Assembly (NCBI GenBank): GCA_012511615.1
Contig: JAAZFS010000084.1
Span: 1 to 13,563 of the forward strand
Length of the DNA: 13,563 bases
Origin: Elusimicrobiota bacterium
Lineage (GTDB): Bacteria; CG03; SLGR01
Reading direction: 5' to 3'
The notes beneath the pieces are model-generated. The model was not told the origin of the DNA, searched no databases, and saw only the letters and a list, made by a program, of their open reading frames with translations. This document shows positions 7,456-13,563 of the stretch, piece by piece. The first letter of the stretch is position 1. Each line of letters begins with the position of its first letter. The position numbers and the translations under genes are program-made.

Positions 7456-8847
7456 ATGAGCAAAACTAAAAAACTTTCTCTGGGCGACTGGATTTTATAC
7501 ATCATCCTTAAAGGACTCCAGAAAACTATAGAAGTTTTTCCCCGCCGTCCTGCTCTTTTCGGAGGTAAATTACTGGGGCGCACTGTCTTTCATCTTATGC
7601 CCAGTAGAAGAAAAATAACCATTGATAACTTAGCCCGCGCCTTTCCAGAAAACAGTGATTTATGGGCCTATGAAACTGCCTTAAAAGTATTTGAAAATTT
7701 TGGCCGGAATATTGTGGAGCTCATAAAGTATGCCTCCGGTAGGTATTTTGATTTTGTCAGAACTGAAGGGATGGACAAGATAGAGGGGGGAGGAATTCTT
7801 TTGATGGGTCATTACGGGCATTGGGAAATAACCGGCATGGCACTTCCTGACGCAGGAATAGAACTTTATCCCATAGGCAGAAGAATTCATAGTCTTGCTT
7901 TTGACAAACTGGTGGATGATATGAGAACAGTTTTCGGGAGTCATCATATACCCTACAGAAATAGCATCAGACAAATCTTAAGAAAACTTAAAGATGAAAA
8001 GAATATTTGCGTTCTTGTGGACCAGCATATGAGGTCTGGAATCCCTGTTGAATTTTTTGGAAGGCCCGTCAGGGTTACCCAGCTGGTTCCTCTTCTATAT
8101 AGAAGGACTGGCGTACGCGTAACTCCAGCATACAGTTGGCATGAAGGTGATGAGATAATTGTAAAGTATGATGATCCCATAGATTTTGTAGACTCGGACG
8201 ACCCTCTCAAGGCAGAGTTGATTAATACTCAAAAACAGATGGCTTGGTTGGAGGGAGTTATCCGTGAGAAGCCCGATGAGTGGTTTTGGATGCATAACCT
8301 CTGGAAGAGCCATTGGCGGGCAGTCTTTGTTGATCGTGATGGTACGATTAACCAGGACCACGGTTATGTGTCCCGTATCCAGGATTTTGATCTTATTTCA
8401 GGTGCTTTAGAGGCCCTGAGAATGCTTAGAAAAGAGAATTTTTTGATAGTAGTAATTACAAATCAATCAGGTATAGCCAGAGGGTATTATACAGAAAGGG
8501 ATTACTTTAAACTCAATTCTGCCATGCTCAATCTCTTTGAGTCTGAAGGGGCATTTGTGGACAGGGTCTATCATTGTCCACACCATCCCGGTGATAAGTG
8601 TGTTTGTAGAAAACCCTCACCTGCACTGGGTTTGCTGGCGGCGAAAGAACTCAATATTAATCTTTCTGAAAGCTATATGATTGGAGATAAGGCTTCCGAC
8701 ATAGAGTTTGCAGCAAATCTTGGAGTTAGATCCGTCCTTGTTGAGACTGGTGAGGGAAAGAAAAGTCTGCCCCTATCAAATCCGGACATAAAGGCCCAGG
8801 ATATTCTTCATGCGGCCCGGCTCATAATTGATGAAAACAAAAAATGA
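7456..8847 (+). CDS. gmhB: LpxL-type lipid A acyltransferase fused to GmhB heptose-bisphosphate phosphatase
   Basis: A 463-residue two-domain protein. Residues 1-285 are an LpxL/HtrB-type lysophospholipid acyltransferase: a hydrophobic basic N-terminus, NLARAFPE (58-65), the HX4E catalytic motif HYGHWE (H119, E124), VDQ (188-190), and the terminal WFWMHNLWK (276-284). Residues 288-463 are a HAD-IIIA phosphatase very like E. coli GmhB: FVDRDGTINQDHGYV (D293 and D295 as nucleophile and general acid/base), TNQSGIARG (335-343), the zinc loop CPHHPGDKCVCRKP (C374, H376, C382, C384; shorter than in E. coli) and MIGDKASD (408-415). GmhB removes the 7-phosphate of D-glycero-D-manno-heptose 1,7-bisphosphate on the way to ADP-heptose. 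The open frame crosses the junction without linker or break. The fusion joins a membrane lipid A step to a cytosolic sugar step. The stop overlaps the lpxK start (ATGA). Confidence 0.9.
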   Translation: MSKTKKLSLGDWILYIILKGLQKTIEVFPRRPALFGGKLLGRTVFHLMPSRRKITIDNLARAFPENSDLWAYETALKVFENFGRNIVELIKYASGRYFDFVRTEGMDKIEGGGILLMGHYGHWEITGMALPDAGIELYPIGRRIHSLAFDKLVDDMRTVFGSHHIPYRNSIRQILRKLKDEKNICVLVDQHMRSGIPVEFFGRPVRVTQLVPLLYRRTGVRVTPAYSWHEGDEIIVKYDDPIDFVDSDDPLKAELINTQKQMAWLEGVIREKPDEWFWMHNLWKSHWRAVFVDRDGTINQDHGYVSRIQDFDLISGALEALRMLRKENFLIVVITNQSGIARGYYTERDYFKLNSAMLNLFESEGAFVDRVYHCPHHPGDKCVCRKPSPALGLLAAKELNINLSESYMIGDKASDIEFAANLGVRSVLVETGEGKKSLPLSNPDIKAQDILHAARLIIDENKK

Positions 8848-9812
8848 GCCTATATAACTTTTTCGCCGGATTCTATCCAGCAATAGAGAAAAAACTTACG
8901 GTGAAGCGAAAAGTTTCAGTTCCAGTAATTAGTGTGGGAAATATCACAGTTGGGGGGACTGGAAAAACTCCCCTAGTGATGAAACTCTTAAATTACTATG
9001 GCAAAAAATCTGCAGTTGTAATGAGGGGATATGGTCGCCGGAGTAGGGGGGTAAGGGAAGTTTTATCTCCGGATGTGGTCGAATATGGGGATGAGGCGGT
9101 GCTTCTTAAAAAAAACTTTCCTGAGAACATTATCATAGTATCTGCAGACCGCTATAAGGGGGCCCGCAAGGCGGAAGAACTTGGCGCCAATCTTATTATT
9201 CTTGATGACGGCTTTCAGAGCTATGAACTTGAAAGAAATCTAGATATTCTTCTAATTGATGTTTCTGTCCCTTTTAAAAAAGGGGTCATGCTACCATTTG
9301 GAAGCCTGAGAGAGCCCCTTCAAAATATTTCACGAGCCGATCTTATTCTACTGACGAATTGGAAAAATATTTCCTCTGAAGATTTGGAGAAAATCAAGGA
9401 GGAAATTATTGATGATAGTGGCGGAAAAAAGATTTTTAAGGCCGAAAAAGTTCTTAAAGGTTTTATATCGACTCCAGATTATGCGGAAATCTCTCCAGAA
9501 ACCCTTAAAGGGCGGGAAGCTCTGGCTTTCTGCGGTATAGGTAATCCCGCCAGTTTCCGATCTCTTTTAATAAATAGCCCTCTTTCTTTAAAAGGTTTTG
9601 AGAAATTTAGAGATCATCACAGATGGAAACGTTCCGATATAGATAAATTTTTTAAACTTGCAGAAGACAAGGGCTACCTCTTGGTTACGACAGAAAAAGC
9701 TGCGGTCCGCCTTCCTTTGGAGGCAGAGGAAGAGGTCTTAGCTTTAGTGATGGATTTTAAAATTGACAAGGAAACGGAGTTTTTCAAATATGCGGATAAA
9801 AAAATTAATTAA
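8844..9812 (+). CDS. lpxK: Tetraacyldisaccharide 4'-kinase LpxK
   Basis: A 322-residue enzyme, close to the usual family length (E. coli 328). It phosphorylates the 4' position of the tetraacyldisaccharide-1-phosphate to give lipid IVA, at the cytoplasmic face of the inner membrane. Visible motifs are the P-loop GNITVGGTGKTP (32-43), RGYGRRSRG (61-69), SADRYKGARKA (100-110) with Asp102 in the place of the catalytic Asp99 of E. coli, DDGFQ (121-125), LPFGSLREP (150-158, usually LPAGxLREP) and FRDHHRW (255-261). The ATG overlaps the stop of the acyltransferase-GmhB gene in ATGA, a translational coupling arrangement. In E. coli the LpxL-type acyl addition comes after LpxK and Kdo transfer, so the gene order does not follow pathway order. 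Confidence 0.95.
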   Translation: MSLYNFFAGFYPAIEKKLTVKRKVSVPVISVGNITVGGTGKTPLVMKLLNYYGKKSAVVMRGYGRRSRGVREVLSPDVVEYGDEAVLLKKNFPENIIIVSADRYKGARKAEELGANLIILDDGFQSYELERNLDILLIDVSVPFKKGVMLPFGSLREPLQNISRADLILLTNWKNISSEDLEKIKEEIIDDSGGKKIFKAEKVLKGFISTPDYAEISPETLKGREALAFCGIGNPASFRSLLINSPLSLKGFEKFRDHHRWKRSDIDKFFKLAEDKGYLLVTTEKAAVRLPLEAEEEVLALVMDFKIDKETEFFKYADKKIN

Positions 9813-10548
9813 ATTTTCTCTATTGGTTCTTATTTTGTCTAATCTTCAGCTTGCTGCTGAAGATCGTCGTCCTAGCAAAATGCCCTGGGGAGTAGGTGAA
9901 AAACTAACATTTGCTATAAAATGGGGCTTCATAACAGGTGGTTATGCCCATCTGGAGATTGCAGAAGAAATTGAGCTGGCAGGCCGGGATACCTATCGTA
10001 TAGTCTCTCAGGCTCGGAGTGCTGCTTTTTTTGATCCTTTCTATAAGGTTAGAGATACCATAGAGTCTTATATGGATTCGGCTGATTTACATACGGTCCG
10101 CTACGAACAAGACATAAACGAGGGAAGTTATAGTAAAAACTCTGTAATAATTTATGACCACGACAAGGGCTATGCCTATGAGAATGACTACCGATTTGAA
10201 GTTCCTAGACACGTGCAGGATGTTCTTTCCTCTCTTTATTATCTCAGAACCAAAGAGCTTGAACCAGGAAAAACTTATGAATTTGATGTGGGTACAGGGA
10301 AGGAAAACTGGCCCTTGGTAGTAAAGATAAAGGGGCGTGAGCGGATAAAGGTTTCTGCAGGAAAGTTTGATACCATACTTGTTGAACCAGAGATTCGTGA
10401 AGAAGAGGGGATATTCAAGCAGGCAAAAGGCACCCTGCGAATCTGGCTTACCGACGATGAGCGCAAGATGCCTGTTCTTATGAAATCTAAAATCCCAATT
10501 GGTCATATATCTGCAGTTCTTCAGGAGACTTCTTTACCCGGTCTTTAG
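9790..10548 (+). CDS. Secreted DUF3108 domain protein
   Basis: A 252-residue protein with a signal peptide: MRIKK, a hydrophobic run (IKFSLLVLILS), then QLAA before EDRRP, giving likely signal-peptidase cleavage after residue 23. The mature part starts PWGVGEKLTFAIKWGFITGG, the opening strand of DUF3108, followed by alternating beta-type sequence and a late SAGKFDTILVEPE block typical of the family. The family's function is not established; it is predicted periplasmic or envelope-associated. An upstream ATG at 9763 would add nine charged residues and spoil the signal peptide, so I prefer 9790, which has GGAG 10 bases upstream. It overlaps lpxK by 23 bases, so it is probably co-translated with it. 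This links it to lipid A or outer-membrane assembly by context only. Confidence 0.85.
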   Translation: MRIKKLIKFSLLVLILSNLQLAAEDRRPSKMPWGVGEKLTFAIKWGFITGGYAHLEIAEEIELAGRDTYRIVSQARSAAFFDPFYKVRDTIESYMDSADLHTVRYEQDINEGSYSKNSVIIYDHDKGYAYENDYRFEVPRHVQDVLSSLYYLRTKELEPGKTYEFDVGTGKENWPLVVKIKGRERIKVSAGKFDTILVEPEIREEEGIFKQAKGTLRIWLTDDERKMPVLMKSKIPIGHISAVLQETSLPGL

Positions 10549-10560
10549 GCCCTATATTAT

Positions 10561-10589
10561 TTGCAATTTTAGACCCATTAATTTACAAT
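10561..10589 (+). promoter_or_regulatory. Sigma70-like promoter for the rfaE1-kdsB-kdsA-kdsD group
   Basis: TTGCAA (10561-10566), a 17-base spacer and TACAAT (10584-10589, 5 of 6 consensus bases) lie just after the DUF3108 stop. The -35 hexamer and spacing equal those at 4807. A start near 10596 would give a leader of about 140 bases before ATG 10736, which contains the hairpins at 10674-10719. Sequence pattern only. Confidence 0.45.
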
Positions 10590-10673
10590 CTCTTGATACG
10601 TGTTTAAGGGAAAAGAAAGTCTTTATATTGATGCTAATCTCGGTAATTTTTTAAGGCTGGGATTGGGTCATTC

Positions 10674-10719
10674 CATCCCTTCAGGAAAGGGGATGAACCT
10701 TTCTGACCTTCAGTGAAGG
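10674..10719 (+). promoter_or_regulatory. Two consecutive hairpins in the rfaE1 leader
   Basis: Hairpin 1 pairs CATCCCTT (10674-10681) with AGGGGATG (10688-10695), 8 pairs including one G-T, with a 6-base loop. Hairpin 2 pairs CCTTC (10707-10711) with GAAGG (10715-10719) around a 3-base loop. GGGAT at 10659-10663 can pair with ATCCC at 10675-10679 and would compete with hairpin 1. The likely ribosome-binding purines AGGGAG (10717-10722) overlap the right arm of hairpin 2, 13 bases before ATG 10736. Neither hairpin is followed by a T run, so these are not simple terminators. Translational control of rfaE1 is possible but inferred; hairpin 2 is weak on its own. Confidence 0.42.
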
Positions 10720-10729
10720 GAGTGAACTT
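10678..10729 (+). repeat. Imperfect tandem repeat in the rfaE1 leader
   Basis: CCTTCAGGAAAGGGGATGAA continuing to CCTT (10678-10701) is repeated as CCTTCAGTGAAGGGAGTGAA continuing to CTT (10707-10729), offset by 29 bases, with one substitution-like and a few indel differences. Each copy carries most of one hairpin. It could be a duplicated regulatory element or a remnant of a small dispersed repeat. Confidence 0.5.
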
Positions 10730-10735
10730 CTTTAA

Positions 10736-11731
10736 ATGAAAAACCTAGATAAAACAAAACTCGTCAAGGCTACGGCCGGCTTTAAGGATAAAAATATACT
10801 TGTCGTCGGTGATCTTATGATGGATAAATTCATCTCCGGAAAAGTAAGGCGGATCTCTCCCGAGGCTCCGGTTCCGGTTGTTGAGGTTGTCTCAGAAAAT
10901 TACATGCCTGGTGGAGCTGGTAATGTGGCATTGAATATTTTAAAACTTGGAGCCAAGGTTAGTCTTATAGGTGTTGTGGGAAATGATTTTTACGGAGAAT
11001 CTCTTTTAGAACTTTTAACTGATGCCGGTGCTGAGGTTTCGGGAGTTAGCGTCACCGAGGGACGCCCCACCAGTGTAAAGACAAGAATTATAGCGGAAAA
11101 CCAGCAGGTCGTAAGGTTTGATAGAGAAGTCCCAGGCGAGATATCCTCTCATCTTACTGACCAACTATCTTCTAAGGCAAGAGAGGCAGTAAGTAAGGCC
11201 GATGGGGTAGTGGTCCCAGACTATGGGAAAGGCCTTATCACAAGCCAGCTGATAGCCACTCTTTTAGAGGCCGCCGAAGACAAGGGAATTCCGGTCATTG
11301 TAGATCCCCAAATCGGACATTTCTTTGAATATTGCAGGGTGAGTTCATTAACCCCCAATCAGAAGGAAGCAGGTGATGCGCTTAAAATAGAAATCACCGA
11401 TAAAAAATCCCTTCTTGATGCTGGTCATAAGCTTATAAAAAAACTACAGAGTAAAACCTTGCTCATTACCAGAGGCGAGGAGGGGATGAGCCTGTTTTAT
11501 GCGTCTGGAGAGGTAAAACATATTGCCTCTCGTGCTCGTGAGGTGTTTGATGTTACAGGAGCAGGAGATACGGTTTCAAGTGTCTTTACACTTGGGCTTG
11601 CCTGCGGTTTAGAATATTATGAGGCTGCGGTTATGGCAAATTATGCTGCGGCTGTAGTAGTTGGAAAACTTGGAACTGCAAGTATTACTCGCCAAGAACT
11701 TATCAGGGAAATTGAGGAGGAAGAATGCTGA
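10736..11731 (+). CDS. rfaE1: D-glycero-beta-D-manno-heptose-7-phosphate kinase (HldE kinase domain, stand-alone)
   Basis: A 331-residue PfkB/ribokinase-family sugar kinase, matching the N-terminal half of E. coli HldE without the cytidylyltransferase half. It makes heptose 1,7-bisphosphate, the substrate of the GmhB domain encoded upstream. Motifs are VVGDLMMDKFISGKVRRISPEAPVPVVE (about 23-50), the PfkB glycine signature PGGAGNVALNI (58-68), GNDFYGE (82-88), RFDRE (127-131), PDYGKG (161-166), VDPQIGHF (189-196), and DVTGAGDTV (272-280) with the catalytic base Asp278. The cytidylyltransferase must be encoded elsewhere. A 187-base leader with a promoter-like sequence and hairpins precedes it. 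The 3' end overlaps kdsB by 7 bases. Confidence 0.93.
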   Translation: MKNLDKTKLVKATAGFKDKNILVVGDLMMDKFISGKVRRISPEAPVPVVEVVSENYMPGGAGNVALNILKLGAKVSLIGVVGNDFYGESLLELLTDAGAEVSGVSVTEGRPTSVKTRIIAENQQVVRFDREVPGEISSHLTDQLSSKAREAVSKADGVVVPDYGKGLITSQLIATLLEAAEDKGIPVIVDPQIGHFFEYCRVSSLTPNQKEAGDALKIEITDKKSLLDAGHKLIKKLQSKTLLITRGEEGMSLFYASGEVKHIASRAREVFDVTGAGDTVSSVFTLGLACGLEYYEAAVMANYAAAVVVGKLGTASITRQELIREIEEEEC

Positions 11732-12453
11732 GTACGGTTGCTATTATACCGGCCCGCCTGGCTTCTACAAGACTGGAAAATAAGCCACTGGCCGACCTCT
11801 GCGGTCGACCGCTAATAGTTAGAGTTTATGAAAACGCCCTTAAATTAAAGAGCGTTGACAAGGTTTTTGTTGCCGCCGATTCGGAAGAGGTTGCCAGAGT
11901 CGCTCGTGCGGCCGGAGCAGATGTGGTAATGACTCCCTCATCACTTCCGTCAGGATCTGACAGGGTTTACCAGGCCTCAAAAATTGTGGCACCCAATGCA
12001 GACCTCATCATAAATATACAGGGGGATGAACCCTTTCTGGATACCCAGGCTGTGGATTCCCTGGTTGAAGAGGCTCGTACTGGAGTCTATGCGGATATAT
12101 TTACCTTGTATTATCGTATTACTCCAGAAGAAGCCTTGGATCCGCAGAAAGTTAAGGTGGTAGTTAACAGAGCTGGTCAAGCCATTTATTTTTCTAGAAG
12201 CCCAGTTCCCCATGGTTCAGGGGAGTATCTGAAACATTTAGGCGTTTATATCTGGCGGAAAAATTCGCTTGAGGTATTTAATTTTCTCAGTCCCTCTCCA
12301 CTTGAACAAATTGAGCAACTGGAGCAGCTAAGAGCCATAGAAAACGGAATGAAAATAAAGGTCAGTGAATCCGGTCTGGACTCGCCTGGAGTAGATACCC
12401 TTGAAGACCTTGAGGAAGCTCGCCGCATATTTACTGAGAGGTATGGCAGCTGA
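11725..12453 (+). CDS. kdsB: 3-deoxy-manno-octulosonate cytidylyltransferase KdsB (CMP-Kdo synthetase)
   Basis: A 242-residue cytosolic enzyme (E. coli 248) that activates Kdo with CTP to CMP-Kdo, the donor for Kdo transfer to lipid A. It opens with IIPARLASTRLENKPLADLCGRPLI, split here as IIPARLASTRLENKPL (residues 8-23) followed by the CGRPLI loop, which forms the nucleotide-binding site. VAADSEEV (49-56), LPSGSDRVYQA (about 74-84), NIQGDEPFL (97-105, metal-binding Asp) and the late HLGVYIWRKNSL and GVDTLEDLEEAR segments are all typical. A strong GAGGAGG lies 4 bases before the ATG, inside the end of rfaE1, which supports this start and coupled translation. The stop overlaps the kdsA start. 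Confidence 0.95.
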   Translation: MLSTVAIIPARLASTRLENKPLADLCGRPLIVRVYENALKLKSVDKVFVAADSEEVARVARAAGADVVMTPSSLPSGSDRVYQASKIVAPNADLIINIQGDEPFLDTQAVDSLVEEARTGVYADIFTLYYRITPEEALDPQKVKVVVNRAGQAIYFSRSPVPHGSGEYLKHLGVYIWRKNSLEVFNFLSPSPLEQIEQLEQLRAIENGMKIKVSESGLDSPGVDTLEDLEEARRIFTERYGS

Positions 12454-13267
12454 AAATATGAGTTTTCATAAACTTGAACATCTAAGCGGAGAAAAAAATT
12501 CTCCTCTTTTTATTGCGGGACCCTGTGTTATGGAGTCCAGGGAACTTGTATACGAAGCTGCCGACTTTTTAGCTGGGCTTAAGGCTCATGGACTTAAGAT
12601 AATAATGAAGTTTTCCTATGATAAAGCCAATAGGACTTCCAAGGATTCTTACAGGGGCCCCGGAATTGAAGAAGGGATGAAGATAATTGCTGATGTTCGT
12701 AAGAGAAGTAAACTTCCCATCCTGGTAGATGTCCATACACCACAAGAGGCCTCTCTTATGGCGGATGCTGCCGACATTATTCAGATTCCAGCTTTTCTCT
12801 GTAGGCAGACCTCTCTGATTGAGGCTGCGGGCGCCACCGGATGTTTTGTCAATATTAAGAAAGGGCAGTTTATGAGTCCCTATGCTATGAAGCAACAGGC
12901 AGATAAGGCACTCTCAGCGGGAGCTGCGGGAGTCTTTTTAACTGAGAGGGGGACTTTTTTCGGATATGGCGATCTGGTAGTAGATATGAGAAGCATGGTA
13001 ATTATGAAAAAGTCAGGTTTTCCTGTTATTTTTGACGCAACTCATTCACAGCAGAAGCCCGCTAGCTCTGGGAGCGAGACTGGTGGCGCTAGGGAGTTTA
13101 TAGAGCCTCTTTCTCTTGCTGCTCTTTCTGTAGGAGCTGATGGTTTTTTCTTTGAAATTCATCCCCGGCCCAACGAGGCGCTTAGTGATAGAGAAACCCA
13201 GATGGATTTTGAAAGCTTTGAAGCTCTTGCGCTTAAACTCCAGAAAAAAGGAAGTCGGCAAGACTAG
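12443..13267 (+). CDS. kdsA: 3-deoxy-8-phosphooctulonate synthase KdsA (class II, metal-dependent)
   Basis: A 274-residue enzyme condensing phosphoenolpyruvate with arabinose-5-phosphate to give Kdo-8-phosphate. Motifs are FIAGPCVMES (23-32), FSYDKANRTS (57-66), YRGPGIEEGMKI (70-81), DIIQIPAFLCRQT (111-123), KKGQF (139-143), TERGTFFGYGDLVVDMRS (167-184), DATHS (198-202), FEIHPRP (237-243) and ALSDRETQ (246-253). Cys28, His201, Glu238 and Asp249 match the four metal ligands of the Aquifex class II enzyme; the class I enzyme of E. coli has Asn at the Cys position. An earlier in-frame ATG at 12401 would add 14 residues and a 53-base overlap with kdsB. ATG 12443 gives an 11-base overlap, and ATG 12458 is another candidate. 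KdsD follows after six bases. Confidence 0.95.
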   Translation: MAAENMSFHKLEHLSGEKNSPLFIAGPCVMESRELVYEAADFLAGLKAHGLKIIMKFSYDKANRTSKDSYRGPGIEEGMKIIADVRKRSKLPILVDVHTPQEASLMADAADIIQIPAFLCRQTSLIEAAGATGCFVNIKKGQFMSPYAMKQQADKALSAGAAGVFLTERGTFFGYGDLVVDMRSMVIMKKSGFPVIFDATHSQQKPASSGSETGGAREFIEPLSLAALSVGADGFFFEIHPRPNEALSDRETQMDFESFEALALKLQKKGSRQD

Positions 13268-13273
13268 TAAAGA

Positions 13274-13563
13274 ATGAGCTTTATTAAAACCGCTGAAAAA
13301 GTTCTCAAGGAAGAAGGTAAGGCCCTAATTAGGCTCTCCGGTCTTATAGGAGAGGGTTTTGAAAAAGGGGTCGGAATTTTGGCAGCCTCCAAGGGTAAGA
13401 TAGTAGTTGCTGGAATGGGGAAATCAGGTCTTGTAGGAAGAAAAATTGCGGCTAGCTTGTCTTCCACCGGATCTCCTGCTCTTTTTCTTCACGCCGCTGA
13501 AAGTCTTCATGGAGACATAGGGGTTCTGAGTGCAGCAGATGCTCTTCTTATACTCTCATATAG
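13274..13563 (+). CDS. kdsD: Arabinose-5-phosphate isomerase KdsD, N-terminal part
   Basis: The first 96 codons of a gene that runs off the right edge. Residues 36-75 form the start of a SIS sugar-isomerase domain: GKIVVAGMGKSGLVGRKIA with the GMGKSG phosphate loop, then SLSSTGSPALFLHAAESLHGDIG, whose STGxPxxFxHxxExxHGDxG pattern is diagnostic of the KdsD/KpsF family. The enzyme converts ribulose-5-phosphate to arabinose-5-phosphate, the substrate of KdsA encoded immediately upstream. Full-length members usually carry two C-terminal CBS domains, which would lie beyond the window. The start ATG 13274 has only a weak purine stretch before it and is six bases after the kdsA stop, so it is surely in the same operon. 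Confidence 0.93.
   Translation, partial: MSFIKTAEKVLKEEGKALIRLSGLIGEGFEKGVGILAASKGKIVVAGMGKSGLVGRKIAASLSSTGSPALFLHAAESLHGDIGVLSAADALLILSY

Noticed and set aside
7260..7469. A 69-codon + strand frame spanning the end of the second ligase gene
   Set aside because: It overlaps the ligase and the next gene in another frame, and its sequence is just a shifted reading of the membrane segment.
10087..10506. A 139-codon open frame on the minus strand inside the DUF3108 gene
   Set aside because: It lies wholly within a well-supported gene, has no recognisable motif or ribosome-binding site, and no minus-strand gene is seen anywhere else in the window.
10540..10575. GGTCT and AGACC inverted repeat after the DUF3108 gene
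   Set aside because: Only five pairs around a 26-base AT-rich loop, without a T run; a chance match is likely.
12401..12442. An upstream start for KdsA, adding 14 residues
   Set aside because: The extension lies deep in kdsB, has no ribosome-binding site of its own, and adds residues before the conserved start region that KdsA proteins do not usually have.

Overview
The window is one stretch of an LPS biosynthesis locus from a Gram-negative bacterium, and every gene is on the + strand. It holds late lipid A genes, a near-complete CMP-Kdo pathway, two steps of heptose synthesis, core-type glycosyltransferases and two O-antigen-ligase-type membrane proteins. I cannot name the organism. The DNA is AT-rich to moderate, with frequent AGA/AGG and ATA codons. 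The GT2 protein at 255 and the DUF4254 protein at 3147 resemble, from memory, families common in Bacteroidota and other non-proteobacterial Gram-negatives. KdsA is the metal-dependent (Aquifex-like) class. A non-enterobacterial, possibly uncultured lineage is my inference.

Layout. 1-4788: six glycosyl-transfer-related genes, tightly packed and often overlapping: the 3' end of a GT2 gene (LgtF/WaaE-like), a second GT2, a GT4, a GT9 lacking the usual N-terminal Asp, a DUF4254 gene, and a GT9 with that Asp. 4789-7411: two related Wzy_C-type O-antigen ligase/polymerase-like membrane proteins, each with a promoter-like sequence close upstream; the first seems to have a frameshift in its N-terminal coding region. 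7456-10548: an LpxL-type acyltransferase fused to a GmhB heptose-bisphosphate phosphatase, then lpxK (ATGA overlap), then a secreted DUF3108 protein. 10549-10735: a 187-base intergenic leader with a promoter-like sequence and two hairpins in an imperfect tandem repeat. 10736-13563: rfaE1, kdsB, kdsA and the 5' part of kdsD, closely spaced or overlapping.

How the genes fit together. KdsD, KdsA and KdsB make arabinose-5-phosphate, Kdo-8-phosphate and CMP-Kdo. RfaE1 and the GmhB domain perform the kinase and phosphatase steps toward ADP-heptose. LpxK and the LpxL domain act on lipid A. The GT2, GT4 and GT9 enzymes would build the core, and a Wzy_C protein would ligate or polymerise the distal glycan. 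Not seen here: the Kdo transferase (waaA), kdsC, gmhA, the heptose cytidylyltransferase and hldD. No RNA gene, insertion sequence, CRISPR array or convincing intrinsic terminator was found. The longest gene-free stretch is the 187-base leader before rfaE1.
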